The notes under the pieces: model-generated
The model's database searches: none
What the model saw: the letters and a program-made list of their open reading frames with translations, nothing else
What the model was told of the DNA's origin: nothing
Assembly: GCF_005233515.1 (NCBI RefSeq)
Contig: NZ_QFZZ01000002.1
Coordinates: forward strand, 801,890 to 865,889
Source: Pseudomonas sp. CFBP13508
Lineage (GTDB): Bacteria; Pseudomonadota; Gammaproteobacteria; Pseudomonadales; Pseudomonadaceae
Direction: 5' to 3'
Length of the DNA: 64,000 nt
Part shown: one piece after another, positions 8,181 to 18,916 of the stretch
Position numbering within the stretch: position 1 is the stretch's first letter
Layout: the number at the start of each line of letters is the position of its first letter
Made by a program: the position numbers and the translations under genes

Positions 8181-9455
8181 ATGCAGCAAGAGTTCAACGA
8201 TCCGCTCTGGCGCACGGTACTGTCCGGCGCGCAGATGCTGTTCGTGGCCTTCGGCGCCTTGGTGCTGATGCCGCTGATCACCGGCCTGGACCCCAACGTG
8301 GCACTGTTCACCGCGGGTCTGGGGACGATCCTGTTCCAGATCGTCACCGGGAGACAGGTGCCGGTGTTCCTCGCGTCGAGCTTCGCTTTCATCACACCGA
8401 TCATTCTCGCCAAGGGCCAGTTCGGCCTCGCCGCGACCATGGGCGGGGTGATGGCGGCCGGTTTCGTCTACACCTTCCTCGGCCTCGCCGTGAAGATCAA
8501 AGGCACGGGCTTCATTGACCGTTTGCTGCCACCGGTGGTGATTGGTCCGGTGATCATTTCCATCGGCCTGGCCATGGCGCCGATTGCCGCGAACATGGCG
8601 ATGGGCAAGGCCGGCGACGGCACCGAGCTGATTCACTATCAAACAGCGATGATGATTTCCATGCCGGCGCTGCTGACCACGCTGATCGTGGCAGTGTTCG
8701 GCAAGGGCATTTTCCGTCTGGTGCCGATCATTTCCGGGGTGCTGGTGGGCTTTGCCATGTCGTTCTATTTCGGCGTGGTCGACACCGCGAAAATTGCTGC
8801 AGCGCCGTGGTTCGCCCTGCCGCACTTCACCGCGCCGGAGTTCAACTGGCAGGCGATTCTGTTCATCGTTCCGGTGGCACTGGCCCCGGCGATCGAGCAC
8901 ATCGGCGGCGTGATTGCCGTGGGCAGCGTGACCGGTCGCGATTACCTGAAGAAGCCGGGCCTGCATCGCACCCTGCTCGGTGACGGCATCGCCACCACTG
9001 CTGCCGGCCTGTTCGGCGGCCCGCCCAACACCACTTACGCCGAAGTGACCGGCGCGGTGATGCTGACCAAGAACTACAACCCGAAAATCATGACCTGGGC
9101 GGCGATCTTCGCCATCACCCTGGCGTTCATCGGCAAATTCGGCGCGCTGCTGCAGAGCATTCCGGTGCCGGTGATGGGTGGGATTCTGTGCCTGTTGTTC
9201 GGTTCGATTGCGGCGGTGGGCATGAACACCCTGATCCGCCACAAGATCGACCTGGGCGAAGCGCGCAACCTGGTGATTGTTTCGGTGACGCTGGTGTTCG
9301 GTATCGGCGGTGTGCTGGTCGGAACCGGCACCGGCCCGGATGACTTCGGCCTCAAAGGCATCGCGCTGTGCGCGGTGGTGGCGATTGCGCTGAACCTGAT
9401 CCTGCCGGGCAATGATGGCTGGAAGCAGAAGAAGGCGGATGAGCCGCTGATCTAA
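8181..9455 (+). CDS. uraA: Uracil permease
   Basis: A 424-residue NCS2-family transporter with about 14 membrane segments. Family signatures include VFLASSFAFITPI near the N-terminus, ALAPAIEHIGGVIAVG (about residues 235-250, with the conserved Glu that binds the pyrimidine ring) and GGPPNTTYAEVTGAV. It imports uracil, probably with protons, for conversion by upp immediately upstream. It is followed by a REPIN before the convergent hemH. Confidence 0.93.
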   Translation: MQQEFNDPLWRTVLSGAQMLFVAFGALVLMPLITGLDPNVALFTAGLGTILFQIVTGRQVPVFLASSFAFITPIILAKGQFGLAATMGGVMAAGFVYTFLGLAVKIKGTGFIDRLLPPVVIGPVIISIGLAMAPIAANMAMGKAGDGTELIHYQTAMMISMPALLTTLIVAVFGKGIFRLVPIISGVLVGFAMSFYFGVVDTAKIAAAPWFALPHFTAPEFNWQAILFIVPVALAPAIEHIGGVIAVGSVTGRDYLKKPGLHRTLLGDGIATTAAGLFGGPPNTTYAEVTGAVMLTKNYNPKIMTWAAIFAITLAFIGKFGALLQSIPVPVMGGILCLLFGSIAAVGMNTLIRHKIDLGEARNLVIVSVTLVFGIGGVLVGTGTGPDDFGLKGIALCAVVAIALNLILPGNDGWKQKKADEPLI

Positions 9456-9488
9456 GGCTTTCAGATCTTCATCGCCTGACAGATAGCA

Positions 9489-9556
9489 TTCGCGAGCAGG
9501 CTCGCTCCCACAGATTGGAATGTATTTCCCCTGTGGGAGCGAGCCTGCTCGCGAAG
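9489..9556. repeat. REPIN, GCGAGCAGGCTCGCTCCC family
   Basis: Inverted pair of the core GCGAGCAGGCTCGCTCCCAC in the gap between convergent uraA and hemH. This is the commoner of the two REP families in the window. Confidence 0.92.
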
Positions 9557-9559
9557 CTT

Positions 9560-10585
9560 TTAAAGGGCCAGCGGCGCTCTTTCGCAGAGGGTCGCCAGCG
9601 CCTTGGCCCATTGCGGGTCGTCGTTCAGGCACGGCACCAGTACCAGTTCCTCGCCCCCCGCTTCGCGGAACTGTTCCCTACCGCGATCGCCAATCTCTTC
9701 CAGCGTCTCGATGCAGTCAGCGACGAACGCCGGGCACATCACCAGAATCTTTTTCACCCCGCTTTTCGCCAGTTCATCCAGCCGCGCTTCGGTATACGGC
9801 TCGATCCATTTCGCCCGGCCCAGGCGTGACTGAAACGACACCGACCATTTGCCGTCCGGCAGGCCCATGGTTTTGGCGAAGGCGGCGGCGGTACGGAAAC
9901 ACTGCGCGCGGTAACAGGTTGCCAATACCGCCGGCGAGGCGGTCTGGCAGCAATCGGCGCCCTTGAGGCAGTGATTGCCCGTCGGGTCGAGTTTGCTCAG
10001 ATGCCGCTCCGGCAAGCCGTGAAAGCTCAGCAGCAGATGATCGTAATCCTGCTGCAGATGCGGACGCGCGCTGGCGGCCAGTGCTTCGATGTATTCCGGC
10101 TGATCGTAGAACGGTTGCAGGATCGACAACTGCACATCGAGCTTCTTCTCGCGCAGTACGCGCCGGGCTTCTTCGATCACGGTGGTCGTGGTGCTGTCGG
10201 CGAACTGCGGATACAGCGGCGCCAGCGTGATCTTCTTATGTCCCGCTTTGACCAGACGCAGCAGACAGGTTTCGATCGACGGCTCGCCATAACGCATCGC
10301 CAGATCCACCGGGCCGTGTTTCCACGTCCGGGTCATCTGCTCCTGCAAGCGGCGGCTGAGCACCACCAGCGGCGAGCCCTCCTCCCACCAGATCGAGGCG
10401 TAGGCATGGGCCGATTGCTCGGGGCGCTTGATCAGGATCAGCGACACCAGCAACCGCCGCAGCGGCCATGGCAGGTCGATCACGTACGGGTCCATAAGAA
10501 ATTGATTGAGGTAGCTGCGCACATCGGCCACCGAGGTGGAGGCCGGAGAGCCCAGGTTGACCAGAAGCAAAGCGTGATCGGTCAT
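9560..10585 (-). CDS. hemH: Ferrochelatase
   Basis: A 341-residue enzyme that inserts Fe2+ into protoporphyrin IX, the last step of heme synthesis. The start [14 protein letters not shown] follows AGGAC; the longer frame to 10621 is rejected. Conserved blocks are [13 protein letters not shown] (active-site His), [16 protein letters not shown] and [16 protein letters not shown] (metal-site Glu). It starts 13 bases after the end of the epimerase-like gene and is probably transcribed with it. Confidence 0.95.
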   Translation of the reverse strand: MTDHALLLVNLGSPASTSVADVRSYLNQFLMDPYVIDLPWPLRRLLVSLILIKRPEQSAHAYASIWWEEGSPLVVLSRRLQEQMTRTWKHGPVDLAMRYGEPSIETCLLRLVKAGHKKITLAPLYPQFADSTTTTVIEEARRVLREKKLDVQLSILQPFYDQPEYIEALAASARPHLQQDYDHLLLSFHGLPERHLSKLDPTGNHCLKGADCCQTASPAVLATCYRAQCFRTAAAFAKTMGLPDGKWSVSFQSRLGRAKWIEPYTEARLDELAKSGVKKILVMCPAFVADCIETLEEIGDRGREQFREAGGEELVLVPCLNDDPQWAKALATLCERAPLAL

Positions 10586-10598
10586 GCAACGTCCTATT

Positions 10599-11501
10599 TC
10601 AGAGGCGGCTGGAGAGATCATCCAGAGCCGCGCGTAAATCCGTAAAGCGGAAAGCGAACCCCGCTTCGAGCAAGCGTGCCGGCGTGGCGCGCTGGCCGCC
10701 GAGCAATAACAGTGACAGTTCGCCGAGCATGACCTTCAGCGCCAGGGTCGGCATCGGCATGAACGCCGGGCGGTGCAACACACTGCCCAGCGTCTTGGCA
10801 AATTCGCGGTTGCGCACAGGTTTCGGCGCGCAGGCATTATAAGGACCGCTCGCCTGATTCCGGTGCAGAAGAAAATCAATCAGGGCGATTTGATCGTCGA
10901 TGTGAATCCATGGCATCCACTGCCGACCATTGCCCAAAGGCCCGCCCAGCCCGAGCTTGAACGGCAGCAACAGCCGCGACAAAAAGCCGCCCTCGGCCGA
11001 CAGCACCAGACCGGTTCGCACCAGCACCACACGGATGCCGAGATTCTCGGCACGCAGCGCGGTTTCTTCCCAGGCGATGCACAACTGACTGGCGAAGTCG
11101 TCGATGCCGGGCGGCGATTCTTCAGTCAACTCGCGTTCGCCAGCGTCGCCGTACCAGCCGATCGCCGAGCCGGAAATCAGCAGCGCCGGTTTCTGCGCGC
11201 GGGTTTCCAGCCACGCCAGCAGCGTTTCCGTCAGGGTGATGCGGCTGCTCCACAGCAACGCCTTGCGTCGATGGGTCCAGGGGCGGTCGGCAATCGGCGC
11301 GCCGGCGAGATTGACGATCGCATCCAGCGGCTCTTCGCCGAGGTCTTCCAGACGGGCAATCCCGCGCACTTGCGCGCCGCAGATCTGCGCGACTTTTTCC
11401 GCGCGGCGACTCCACACCGTCAGGCGATGGCCCTGCTCCAGCCAGTGCCGGCAGAGCTGACGTCCGATCAAACCAGTACCGCCGGTCAGCAATATGTGCA
11501 T
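10599..11501 (-). CDS. TIGR01777-family NAD(P)-binding epimerase-like protein (YfcH type)
   Basis: A 300-residue atypical short-chain dehydrogenase/epimerase. The nucleotide-binding motif is [13 protein letters not shown] (residues 4-16), followed by [13 protein letters not shown] and the [10 protein letters not shown] block typical of TIGR01777. The C-terminal tail with [18 protein letters not shown] is the DUF1731 domain. The catalytic role is not established. It sits upstream of hemH in one transcription unit, and the divergent promoter region faces the light-regulated oxidoreductase at 11699. Confidence 0.8.
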   Translation of the reverse strand: MHILLTGGTGLIGRQLCRHWLEQGHRLTVWSRRAEKVAQICGAQVRGIARLEDLGEEPLDAIVNLAGAPIADRPWTHRRKALLWSSRITLTETLLAWLETRAQKPALLISGSAIGWYGDAGERELTEESPPGIDDFASQLCIAWEETALRAENLGIRVVLVRTGLVLSAEGGFLSRLLLPFKLGLGGPLGNGRQWMPWIHIDDQIALIDFLLHRNQASGPYNACAPKPVRNREFAKTLGSVLHRPAFMPMPTLALKVMLGELSLLLLGGQRATPARLLEAGFAFRFTDLRAALDDLSSRL

Positions 11502-11623
11502 GACATCTTCCTCGCGTGGCGTTTAACCCGGATCACTAGTCTATTTTTATAGGCAGGGATCTTTTCTATCGGGCAGGCTCTATGGTTTAACAATAGGCCA
11601 AGCTGTCAGAACGAGAACGCTAG

Positions 11624-12897
<1,274 letters not shown>

Positions 12898-12904
12898 ATT
12901 TCCC

Positions 12905-12994
12905 TTGTGGGAGCGAGCCTGCTCGCAAATGCGCTGTGCCAGATGCGGATTCACTGACTGACACACCGCTTCGCGAGCAGGCTCGCTCCCACAG
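12905..12994. repeat. REPIN, GCGAGCAGGCTCGCTCCC family
   Basis: Inverted pair of the REP core between the Trp-rich gene and the promoter of the photolyase operon. It may help separate the two transcription units. Confidence 0.9.
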
Positions 12995-13018
12995 TGTTCT
13001 TGGTGAACCCAAAAAAGT

Positions 13019-13092
13019 TATACAAATCATTTGACTTGTACATCCATCGATCTATGCTGAGGAAAAGTTGTACAGAGATAACTCTCTGTACA
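13019..13092 (+). promoter_or_regulatory. Promoter with two LitR/PplR-type operators
   Basis: TATACA(13019)-N12-TGTACA(13037) and TGTACA(13069)-N12-TGTACA(13087) are two 24-base repeats with identical 12-base spacing. Between them is a sigma70-like promoter: TTGACT at 13031-13036, 16-base spacer, TATGCT at 13053-13058. One site covers the -35 and the other lies just after the expected start point, the layout of a repressor that blocks RNA polymerase. The likely ligand is the MerR-type protein encoded at 14075 in the same operon. Confidence 0.7.
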
Positions 13093-13112
13093 GGTATAGA
13101 TTCGAGGTGCTC

Positions 13113-14075
13113 ATGTCTACTGCTTCCCTGTCCAAGCCGAAGATCGCCATCAGCGCCTGCCTGTTGGGCGAAGAAGTGCGCTACAACGGTGGGCACAAGG
13201 AATCGCGGCTGTGCAGCCGTACCCTCACCGAATATTTCGATTTCGTCCCGCTGTGCCCGGAAGTCGCCATCGGCATGGGCATTCCCCGTGAGCCGATCCG
13301 GCTGGTCGGCGACCCGGAGCAACCCGAGGCCGTCGGTACCGTCGACCGCACTATCAACGTCACCAGGCCGCTGGCCGAGTACGGCGAGAAAATGGCCGCC
13401 GAGTTGCAGGACCTGTCCGGCTACATCTTCATGCAGCAGTCGCCCTCCTGCGGGCTGGAACGGGTCAAGGTCTATCACGACAACGGCGCGCCAGTGAATG
13501 GTGGCGGACGCGGCATCTATGCGCAGGCATTCTGTGCACAGCATCCGGATCTGCCGGTGGAAGAAGCCGGGCGCCTCAACGATCCGGTGCTGCGGGAAAA
13601 CTTCATCACTCGCGTGTTGGCCTACAGCGCCTGGCAGCAAGTGCTCGCCGAGGGCCTGAGCCGCCGCGCCCTCACCGAATTCCATTCGCGCTACAAGTAC
13701 CTGCTGATGGCGCACAACCCGCTGCAATACAAAAACCTCGGCAAGATGCTCGGCAATATGGCTGACAGCGATCCCGCCGAACTCGGCCCACGCTACTTCA
13801 GCGAACTGATGGCCGCGCTGAAGAAATGCGCCACGCGCGGCACCCATTGCAACGTGCTGCTGCACCTCAGCGGTTATTTGAAACAATCGCTGAGCGCCGA
13901 AGACAAACAGGAAATGCAGCAGATCATCGGCCAGTACCGCCAGGGCATCGTGCCGCTGGTGGTGCCGTTGACGCTGCTCAAACACCATTTTCGACTCCAT
14001 CCGGACCCGTACATCGCGCAGCAGGTTTACCTGCAGCCGCATCCGGAAAACCTCAGTCTGCGAAACGCGATCTAA
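13113..14075 (+). CDS. DUF523-DUF1722 (YbgA) fusion protein
   Basis: A 320-residue two-domain protein. Residues about 8-155 are DUF523, with the paired cysteine motifs SACLLGEEVRYNG and MQQSPSCGLERVKVY. Residues about 195-310 are DUF1722/YbgA, with FHSRYKYLLMAHNP and LLKHHFRLHP. The conserved Cys residues suggest a metal- or thiol-dependent function that has not been defined. It commonly accompanies photolyase genes. The ATG at 13113 follows GAGG; it overlaps the MerR gene start by one base (TAATG). Confidence 0.85.
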   Translation: MSTASLSKPKIAISACLLGEEVRYNGGHKESRLCSRTLTEYFDFVPLCPEVAIGMGIPREPIRLVGDPEQPEAVGTVDRTINVTRPLAEYGEKMAAELQDLSGYIFMQQSPSCGLERVKVYHDNGAPVNGGGRGIYAQAFCAQHPDLPVEEAGRLNDPVLRENFITRVLAYSAWQQVLAEGLSRRALTEFHSRYKYLLMAHNPLQYKNLGKMLGNMADSDPAELGPRYFSELMAALKKCATRGTHCNVLLHLSGYLKQSLSAEDKQEMQQIIGQYRQGIVPLVVPLTLLKHHFRLHPDPYIAQQVYLQPHPENLSLRNAI

Positions 14076-15016
14076 TGAACGATAAAACCGACAGCAGCGC
14101 CCGGGAAGACCTCGGCGCCGACTTCAAGAAAGCCCTCGACGAGGGCTGGTTGCCGATTCGCGAAGTCGCGCGGCAGACCGGCGTCAACGCCATCACCCTG
14201 CGCGCGTGGGAACGTCGCTACGGCCTGGTGGTGCCCCAGCGCACGCCCAAGGGTCATCGGCTCTACAGCGCTGAACATGTGCAGCGGATCATGGCCATCC
14301 TCACTTGGCTCAACCGTGGGGTGGCGGTCAGCCAGGTCAAGCCACTGCTCGACGCGCCGCAAGCCTTCACCGAAACCGTGGAGAACGACTGGCAGCGTCT
14401 GCGCCAGACTTTGCTCTCGGCAGTCACCGCACTGAATGAGCGCACGCTGGATGACAGTGTCAATCAGGCCATCGCCCTGTACCCGCCACGGACCTTGTGC
14501 GAGCAATTGCTGATGCCGTTGCTGGCCGAGCTCGAACAGCGCTGGCAGGGCCAGTTCGGCGCGCAGATGGAGCGCACGTTTTTCTATTCCTGGCTGCGCA
14601 GCAAGTTCGGCGCACGCATCTACCATAACAACCGCCAGCTGCATTCGGCGCCGCTGCTGTTGATCAATAATTCCGACCTGCCGCTGGAGCCGCATCTGTG
14701 GCTGTGCGCGTGGCTGATCAGCAGTGCCGATTGCCCGGTGCAAGTGTTCGACTGGCCGCTGCCTGCCGGTGAGCTGGCGCTGACCGTCGAGCATCTGCAA
14801 GCCCGTGGTGTGCTGTTGTATTCGAGCAAAGCCATGCAATTGGCGCAGTTGCCCAAGCTGTTGGCGAACGTCAATTGCCCGACCCTGATTGCCGGCCCCA
14901 CGGTGCATATCCACCACGCCGAGCTGTCAGCACGCACCGCCCAAGCCACCGATCTGTTCCTGGCCGAAGATCCGCTAGCAGCCCATCAGGCGCTGCTCGA
15001 GCGCGGATTGATTTGA
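14075..15016 (+). CDS. MerR-family light-response regulator (LitR/PplR-like)
   Basis: A 313-residue regulator. The MerR winged-helix DNA-binding domain occupies about residues 25-95 (WLPIREVARQTGVNAITLRAWERRYGL, then GHRLYS). The remaining 200 residues have the layout of a B12-binding-type C-terminal region, but I see no clear DxHxxG cobalamin motif, which fits class II LitR proteins of Pseudomonas rather than B12-dependent CarH. It is embedded in the photolyase operon, directly behind the operators at 13019-13092, so autoregulation and light-dependent derepression are likely. The light-sensing partner is not visible here. Confidence 0.75.
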   Translation: MNDKTDSSAREDLGADFKKALDEGWLPIREVARQTGVNAITLRAWERRYGLVVPQRTPKGHRLYSAEHVQRIMAILTWLNRGVAVSQVKPLLDAPQAFTETVENDWQRLRQTLLSAVTALNERTLDDSVNQAIALYPPRTLCEQLLMPLLAELEQRWQGQFGAQMERTFFYSWLRSKFGARIYHNNRQLHSAPLLLINNSDLPLEPHLWLCAWLISSADCPVQVFDWPLPAGELALTVEHLQARGVLLYSSKAMQLAQLPKLLANVNCPTLIAGPTVHIHHAELSARTAQATDLFLAEDPLAAHQALLERGLI

Positions 15017-15032
15017 TGATGGGTTTAATCAC

Positions 15033-16478
15033 ATGCAATTGATCTGGCTGCGCAGCGACTTGCGCCAACATGACAACACTGCCCTCGCGGCCGCCGCAGC
15101 GCGCGGCCCGACGGTGGCGGTGTATCTGTTGAGTCCGCAGCAGTGGCTGGAACACGATGATGCACCGTGCAAGGTGGATTTCTGGCTGCGCAACCTGCGC
15201 GAACTGAGCCAGAGCCTCGGCACGCTGAATATCCCGTTGTTGATTCGCAGCGCGCCGCACTGGGATCAGGCACCGGCAGAGTTGCTCAAGCTCTGTCGGC
15301 AATTGAAGATCGAAGCAGTGCATGTCAACGAGGAATACGGCGTTCACGAAAGCCGCCGCGATGAAGCCGTGGCCGACACGTTGCGAGCCGAGAGCATTGA
15401 GTTCCACAGCTATCTGGATCAGTTGCTGTTCAAACCCGGGACGGTGCTGACCAAGACCGGCACCTATTTCCAGGTGTTCAGTCAGTTCCGCAAGGTCTGC
15501 TACGAGCGCCTGCATCGCTCGATGCCGGCCTTGGTCAAAGCACCGGGCAAACAGGCCGCCCTGGATATTGCCAGCGATGCGATTCCCGAGGCTGTCAAAG
15601 GCTTCGCCACACCGAGCGAATCCCTGCGCGCCTTGTGGCCGGCCGGCGAGCAAGAAGCGCGGCGCCGGCTCGACACCTTCACCGATGCGCAGATCGATTA
15701 TTACCGCAGCGAGCGCGACTTCCCGGCCAAACCGGGCACCAGCCAACTGTCGGCGTACCTCGCCGCGGGGGTGATCTCGCCACGCCAGTGCCTGCACGCC
15801 GCACTGCAAAGCAATCAGGGCGAGTTCGAAAGCGGCAAGGTCGGCGCGGTCACATGGATCAACGAGTTGCTGTGGCGCGAGTTCTATAAACACATTCTGG
15901 TCGGCTACCCACGCGTCTCCCGGCATCGCGCCTTCCGCCCGGAAACCGAAGCGCTGGCCTGGCGCGATGCGCCGGAAGAACTCAAGGCCTGGCAGGAGGC
16001 ACGCACCGGACTGCCGATCATCGACGCTGCGATGCGCCAATTGCTGGAAACCGGCTGGATGCACAATCGCCTGCGCATGGTCGTGGCGATGTTCCTGACC
16101 AAAAATCTGTTGATCGACTGGCGCGAGGGTGAACGCTTTTTCATGCGTCACCTGATCGATGGTGACCTGGCGGCGAACAATGGCGGCTGGCAATGGAGCT
16201 CGTCCACAGGCACCGACTCGGCGCCGTACTTCCGCATTTTCAACCCGCTGAGCCAGTCGGAAAAATTCGATGCCGAAGGCGTGTTCATCAAGCACTGGTT
16301 GCCGGAACTGGCCGGGCTCAACAAGAAGGAAGTGCACAACCCAGCGGCAGCCGGAGGACTGTTCGGCGTGGCCGATTATCCGGCCCCGATCGTCAACCTC
16401 AGCGCTTCACGCGAGCGCGCGCTGACGGCGTTCAAGAACCTGCCGTCGCGCCAGCCAGTGGGCGGCAGCGATGAGTGA
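15033..16478 (+). CDS. phrB: Deoxyribodipyrimidine photolyase
   Basis: A 481-residue blue-light DNA repair enzyme that splits cyclobutane pyrimidine dimers. The N-terminal antenna-chromophore domain starts LIWLRSDLRQHDNTAL. The C-terminal FAD domain includes GVISPRQCLHA, ELLWREFYKHIL, TGLPIIDAAMRQL, GWMHNRLRMVVAMFLTK and NNGGWQWSSSTGTDSAPYFR, all typical of class I CPD photolyases. It lies 16 bases after the MerR gene and overlaps the next gene by eight bases. Confidence 0.95.
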   Translation: MQLIWLRSDLRQHDNTALAAAAARGPTVAVYLLSPQQWLEHDDAPCKVDFWLRNLRELSQSLGTLNIPLLIRSAPHWDQAPAELLKLCRQLKIEAVHVNEEYGVHESRRDEAVADTLRAESIEFHSYLDQLLFKPGTVLTKTGTYFQVFSQFRKVCYERLHRSMPALVKAPGKQAALDIASDAIPEAVKGFATPSESLRALWPAGEQEARRRLDTFTDAQIDYYRSERDFPAKPGTSQLSAYLAAGVISPRQCLHAALQSNQGEFESGKVGAVTWINELLWREFYKHILVGYPRVSRHRAFRPETEALAWRDAPEELKAWQEARTGLPIIDAAMRQLLETGWMHNRLRMVVAMFLTKNLLIDWREGERFFMRHLIDGDLAANNGGWQWSSSTGTDSAPYFRIFNPLSQSEKFDAEGVFIKHWLPELAGLNKKEVHNPAAAGGLFGVADYPAPIVNLSASRERALTAFKNLPSRQPVGGSDE

Positions 16479-16893
16479 CTTCCTGCGCAGCTTCGCCCGC
16501 GAGTTTTCCGGGTTGAACAAAGACAACCTGCATCGCCTCGGCGAGCTGTACAGCGACGACATTCATTTCACCGATCCGCTGCACGAAGTTCAGGGCCTGG
16601 CACAGCTGCAGGTTTACTTCAGTGAGCTGTACGCCAACGTCAGCGATCTGCGTTTCGATTTTCACGGCTTTGACCAGATCCGCGAAGGTGAGGGTTACCT
16701 GCGCTGGGTCATGAGTTATCGCCATCCGCGCCTGGCCAAGGGGCGGGAAATCAGGGTCGGTGGCTGTTCGCACCTGCTCTGGCGCGACAAGGTTTATCGC
16801 CATCGGGATTATTTCGATGCCGGGGCGCTGCTGTATGAACACTTGCCAATATTGGGCCGGGTGATTGCCTGGCTGAAAAGGAGAATGGGATGA
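16471..16893 (+). CDS. NTF2/SnoaL-like protein
   Basis: A 140-residue single-domain protein. The core LGELYSDDIHFTDPLHEVQGLAQLQVYF matches the SnoaL-like/nuclear transport factor 2 fold, which forms small-molecule pockets or enzymes. Its role here is unknown; in this operon it accompanies an SDR, a flavoprotein and a lipid methyltransferase. It overlaps phrB by eight bases and the SDR gene by four. Confidence 0.75.
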   Translation: MSDFLRSFAREFSGLNKDNLHRLGELYSDDIHFTDPLHEVQGLAQLQVYFSELYANVSDLRFDFHGFDQIREGEGYLRWVMSYRHPRLAKGREIRVGGCSHLLWRDKVYRHRDYFDAGALLYEHLPILGRVIAWLKRRMG

Positions 16894-17672
16894 GTCGTAC
16901 ACCTCCACGGCGGTATTGGTTGACCGGCGCCAGCAGTGGCATCGGTGCAGCATTGTGTGAGGACATCTTGAAAAGCGGCGCGCATCTGGCGGTCAGCTCG
17001 CGCTCGACTGCGCCGCTGAAAGTCTTGTCCCAGCGTTATCCGGGACAGGTGCTGGTGGTGCCCGGCGATCTGACCAACAGTCAGACCGTGCGCGAAATCG
17101 GTGAGCAGATCGGCGCGGCCTGGGGTTCGCTGGACAGCGTGATTCTCAACGCCGGCACCTGTGAATATGTCGACGCGCGCCAGTTCGATTCGTCGATCAT
17201 CGAGCATGTGGTGCGCACCAATCTGCTCGCCAGCAGCTATTGCATCGAAGCCGCCTTGCCGCTGCTGCGCAAAGGCACCGCGCCGCACCTGGTCGGCATG
17301 GCCAGCTCGGTGACCTACCTGCCGCTGCCACGGGCCGAAGCCTATGGCGCATCGAAGGCCGGGCTGCGTTACCTGTTCGAATCGCTGCGCATCGATCTGG
17401 CGGATGAAGGCATTGAAGTCACCATCATCAGCCCGGGTTTTGTCGAAACGCCGCTGACCGAGAGGAACGATTTCCCGATGCCGCTGAGCTGGCCTGCGGA
17501 TAAAGCGGCGCGGCACATCTTCGCCAAACTCAAGGACCGTCCGCTGGAAATTGCCTTCCCGGGGCTGTTCATGGCCGCGCTGTGGCCGCTGTCGAAACTG
17601 CCCGCCCGCGCGCAACTGGCGATCGGCAAACGCATGGTGCGCAAGAACCCTCCGCAGCGGGACCCGATATGA
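16890..17672 (+). CDS. Short-chain dehydrogenase/reductase
   Basis: A 260-residue classical SDR. It shows WLTGASSGIGAALCED (nucleotide binding, residues 10-25), LNAGTCEYV (the NAG motif), a Ser in MASSVTYLP and the YGASK catalytic pair (Tyr and Lys), then ISPGFVETPLT. The substrate is unknown; context suggests an oxidised lipid or an intermediate of the fatty-acid modification operon. Start and stop overlap neighbouring genes by four bases. Confidence 0.88.
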   Translation: MSRTPPRRYWLTGASSGIGAALCEDILKSGAHLAVSSRSTAPLKVLSQRYPGQVLVVPGDLTNSQTVREIGEQIGAAWGSLDSVILNAGTCEYVDARQFDSSIIEHVVRTNLLASSYCIEAALPLLRKGTAPHLVGMASSVTYLPLPRAEAYGASKAGLRYLFESLRIDLADEGIEVTIISPGFVETPLTERNDFPMPLSWPADKAARHIFAKLKDRPLEIAFPGLFMAALWPLSKLPARAQLAIGKRMVRKNPPQRDPI

Positions 17673-18916
17673 AAATCGCCGTAATTGGCAGCGGTATCGC
17701 CGGGCTCACCTGCGCCTACCTGCTGAACCGCCGCCACGACATCACCGTGTTCGAAGCGAGTGACTGGGTCGGCGGCCATACCCACACCGTACCGGTCAGC
17801 GTGGCCGGGCAGTCGTTCGCCATCGACACCGGTTTCATCGTGTTCAACGACTGGACCTACCCGAACTTCATTCGTTTGCTCAACCAGCTTGGCGTGGCGT
17901 TCAAGCCGACCGAAATGAGCTTTTCGGTAACCGATCCGGACACCGGCGTGGAATACAACGGCAACAACCTCAACAGCCTGTTCGCCCAGCGCAGCAATCT
18001 GTTGTCGCCGGGGTTCTGGGGCATGCTGCGCGACATTCTGCGCTTCAACAAAGAAGCCCAGCGCGACCTGATGGAACTACGGATTGCCGCCGACACCACC
18101 CTCGACGATTACCTCAAGGCCGGCGGCTACGGCGAGCGTTTCGTCCTGCATTACATCGTGCCGATGGGCGCGGCGATCTGGTCGATGCCGATGGCGGAAA
18201 TGCTCAACTTCCCGCTGCAATTCTTCCTGCGCTTCTTCAAGAATCATGGCCTGCTTTCAGTCAGCGATCGTCCGCAGTGGCAGGTCATTGAAGGCGGTTC
18301 CAGTGCCTATGTGGCGCCGCTGACCGCTTCGTTCAGCGACAGGATCCGCCTGAACTGCCCGGTCAAGCGCGTCGAGCGCAACCAGCACGGCGTGGTTATC
18401 CACAGCCCGGCCGGCCTCGAACATTTCGACAAAGTGGTGTTCGCCTGTCACAGCGATCAGGCGCTGAACCTGCTGGCCAACCCGAGCGACGCCGAGCGTT
18501 CGATTCTCGGTGCCCTGCTCTACGCCGACAACGACGTCGTGCTGCACACCGACACGCGCCTGCTGCCAACGCGCAAACTGGCCTGGGCCAGCTGGAACTA
18601 TCGCCTCGGCGGCGCCGGCCATACGCGCGCGGCGGTCACCTACAACATGAACATCCTGCAAGGCATCGAAAGCGACACCACGTTTTGCGTCAGCCTCAAC
18701 CAGACCGCCGGCATCAGCCCCGATAAAGTGCTGGCCCGTTACACCTATGCCCACCCGCAATACACGCTCGCCGCAGCGGCCGCGCAAAACCGTTGGGGCG
18801 AACTCGATGGCGAGCAGCACACGTATTATTGCGGCGCCTACTGGGCCAACGGCTTTCATGAAGATGGCGTGGTCAGCGGGCTGCGCGTGGCCGCCGCGTT
18901 CGGTGAAACCCTGTGA
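17669..18916 (+). CDS. FAD-dependent amine-oxidase-like oxidoreductase
   Basis: A 415-residue flavoprotein. It begins MKIAVIGSGIAGLTCAYLL (Rossmann motif), continues FEASDWVGGHTHTV, and ends CGAYWANGFHEDGVVSGLRVA, the pattern of COG2907 proteins found next to DUF1365 and cyclopropane-fatty-acid synthase genes. It probably acts on membrane acyl chains or a bound product made by the methyltransferase at 19715, but this is inferred from operon structure. The ATG overlaps the SDR stop codon by four bases. Confidence 0.82.
   Translation: MKIAVIGSGIAGLTCAYLLNRRHDITVFEASDWVGGHTHTVPVSVAGQSFAIDTGFIVFNDWTYPNFIRLLNQLGVAFKPTEMSFSVTDPDTGVEYNGNNLNSLFAQRSNLLSPGFWGMLRDILRFNKEAQRDLMELRIAADTTLDDYLKAGGYGERFVLHYIVPMGAAIWSMPMAEMLNFPLQFFLRFFKNHGLLSVSDRPQWQVIEGGSSAYVAPLTASFSDRIRLNCPVKRVERNQHGVVIHSPAGLEHFDKVVFACHSDQALNLLANPSDAERSILGALLYADNDVVLHTDTRLLPTRKLAWASWNYRLGGAGHTRAAVTYNMNILQGIESDTTFCVSLNQTAGISPDKVLARYTYAHPQYTLAAAAAQNRWGELDGEQHTYYCGAYWANGFHEDGVVSGLRVAAAFGETL

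Noticed and set aside
8112..9632. 506-codon frame antisense to uraA
   Set aside because: Low-complexity His/Arg/Gln shadow of a clear NCS2 transporter.
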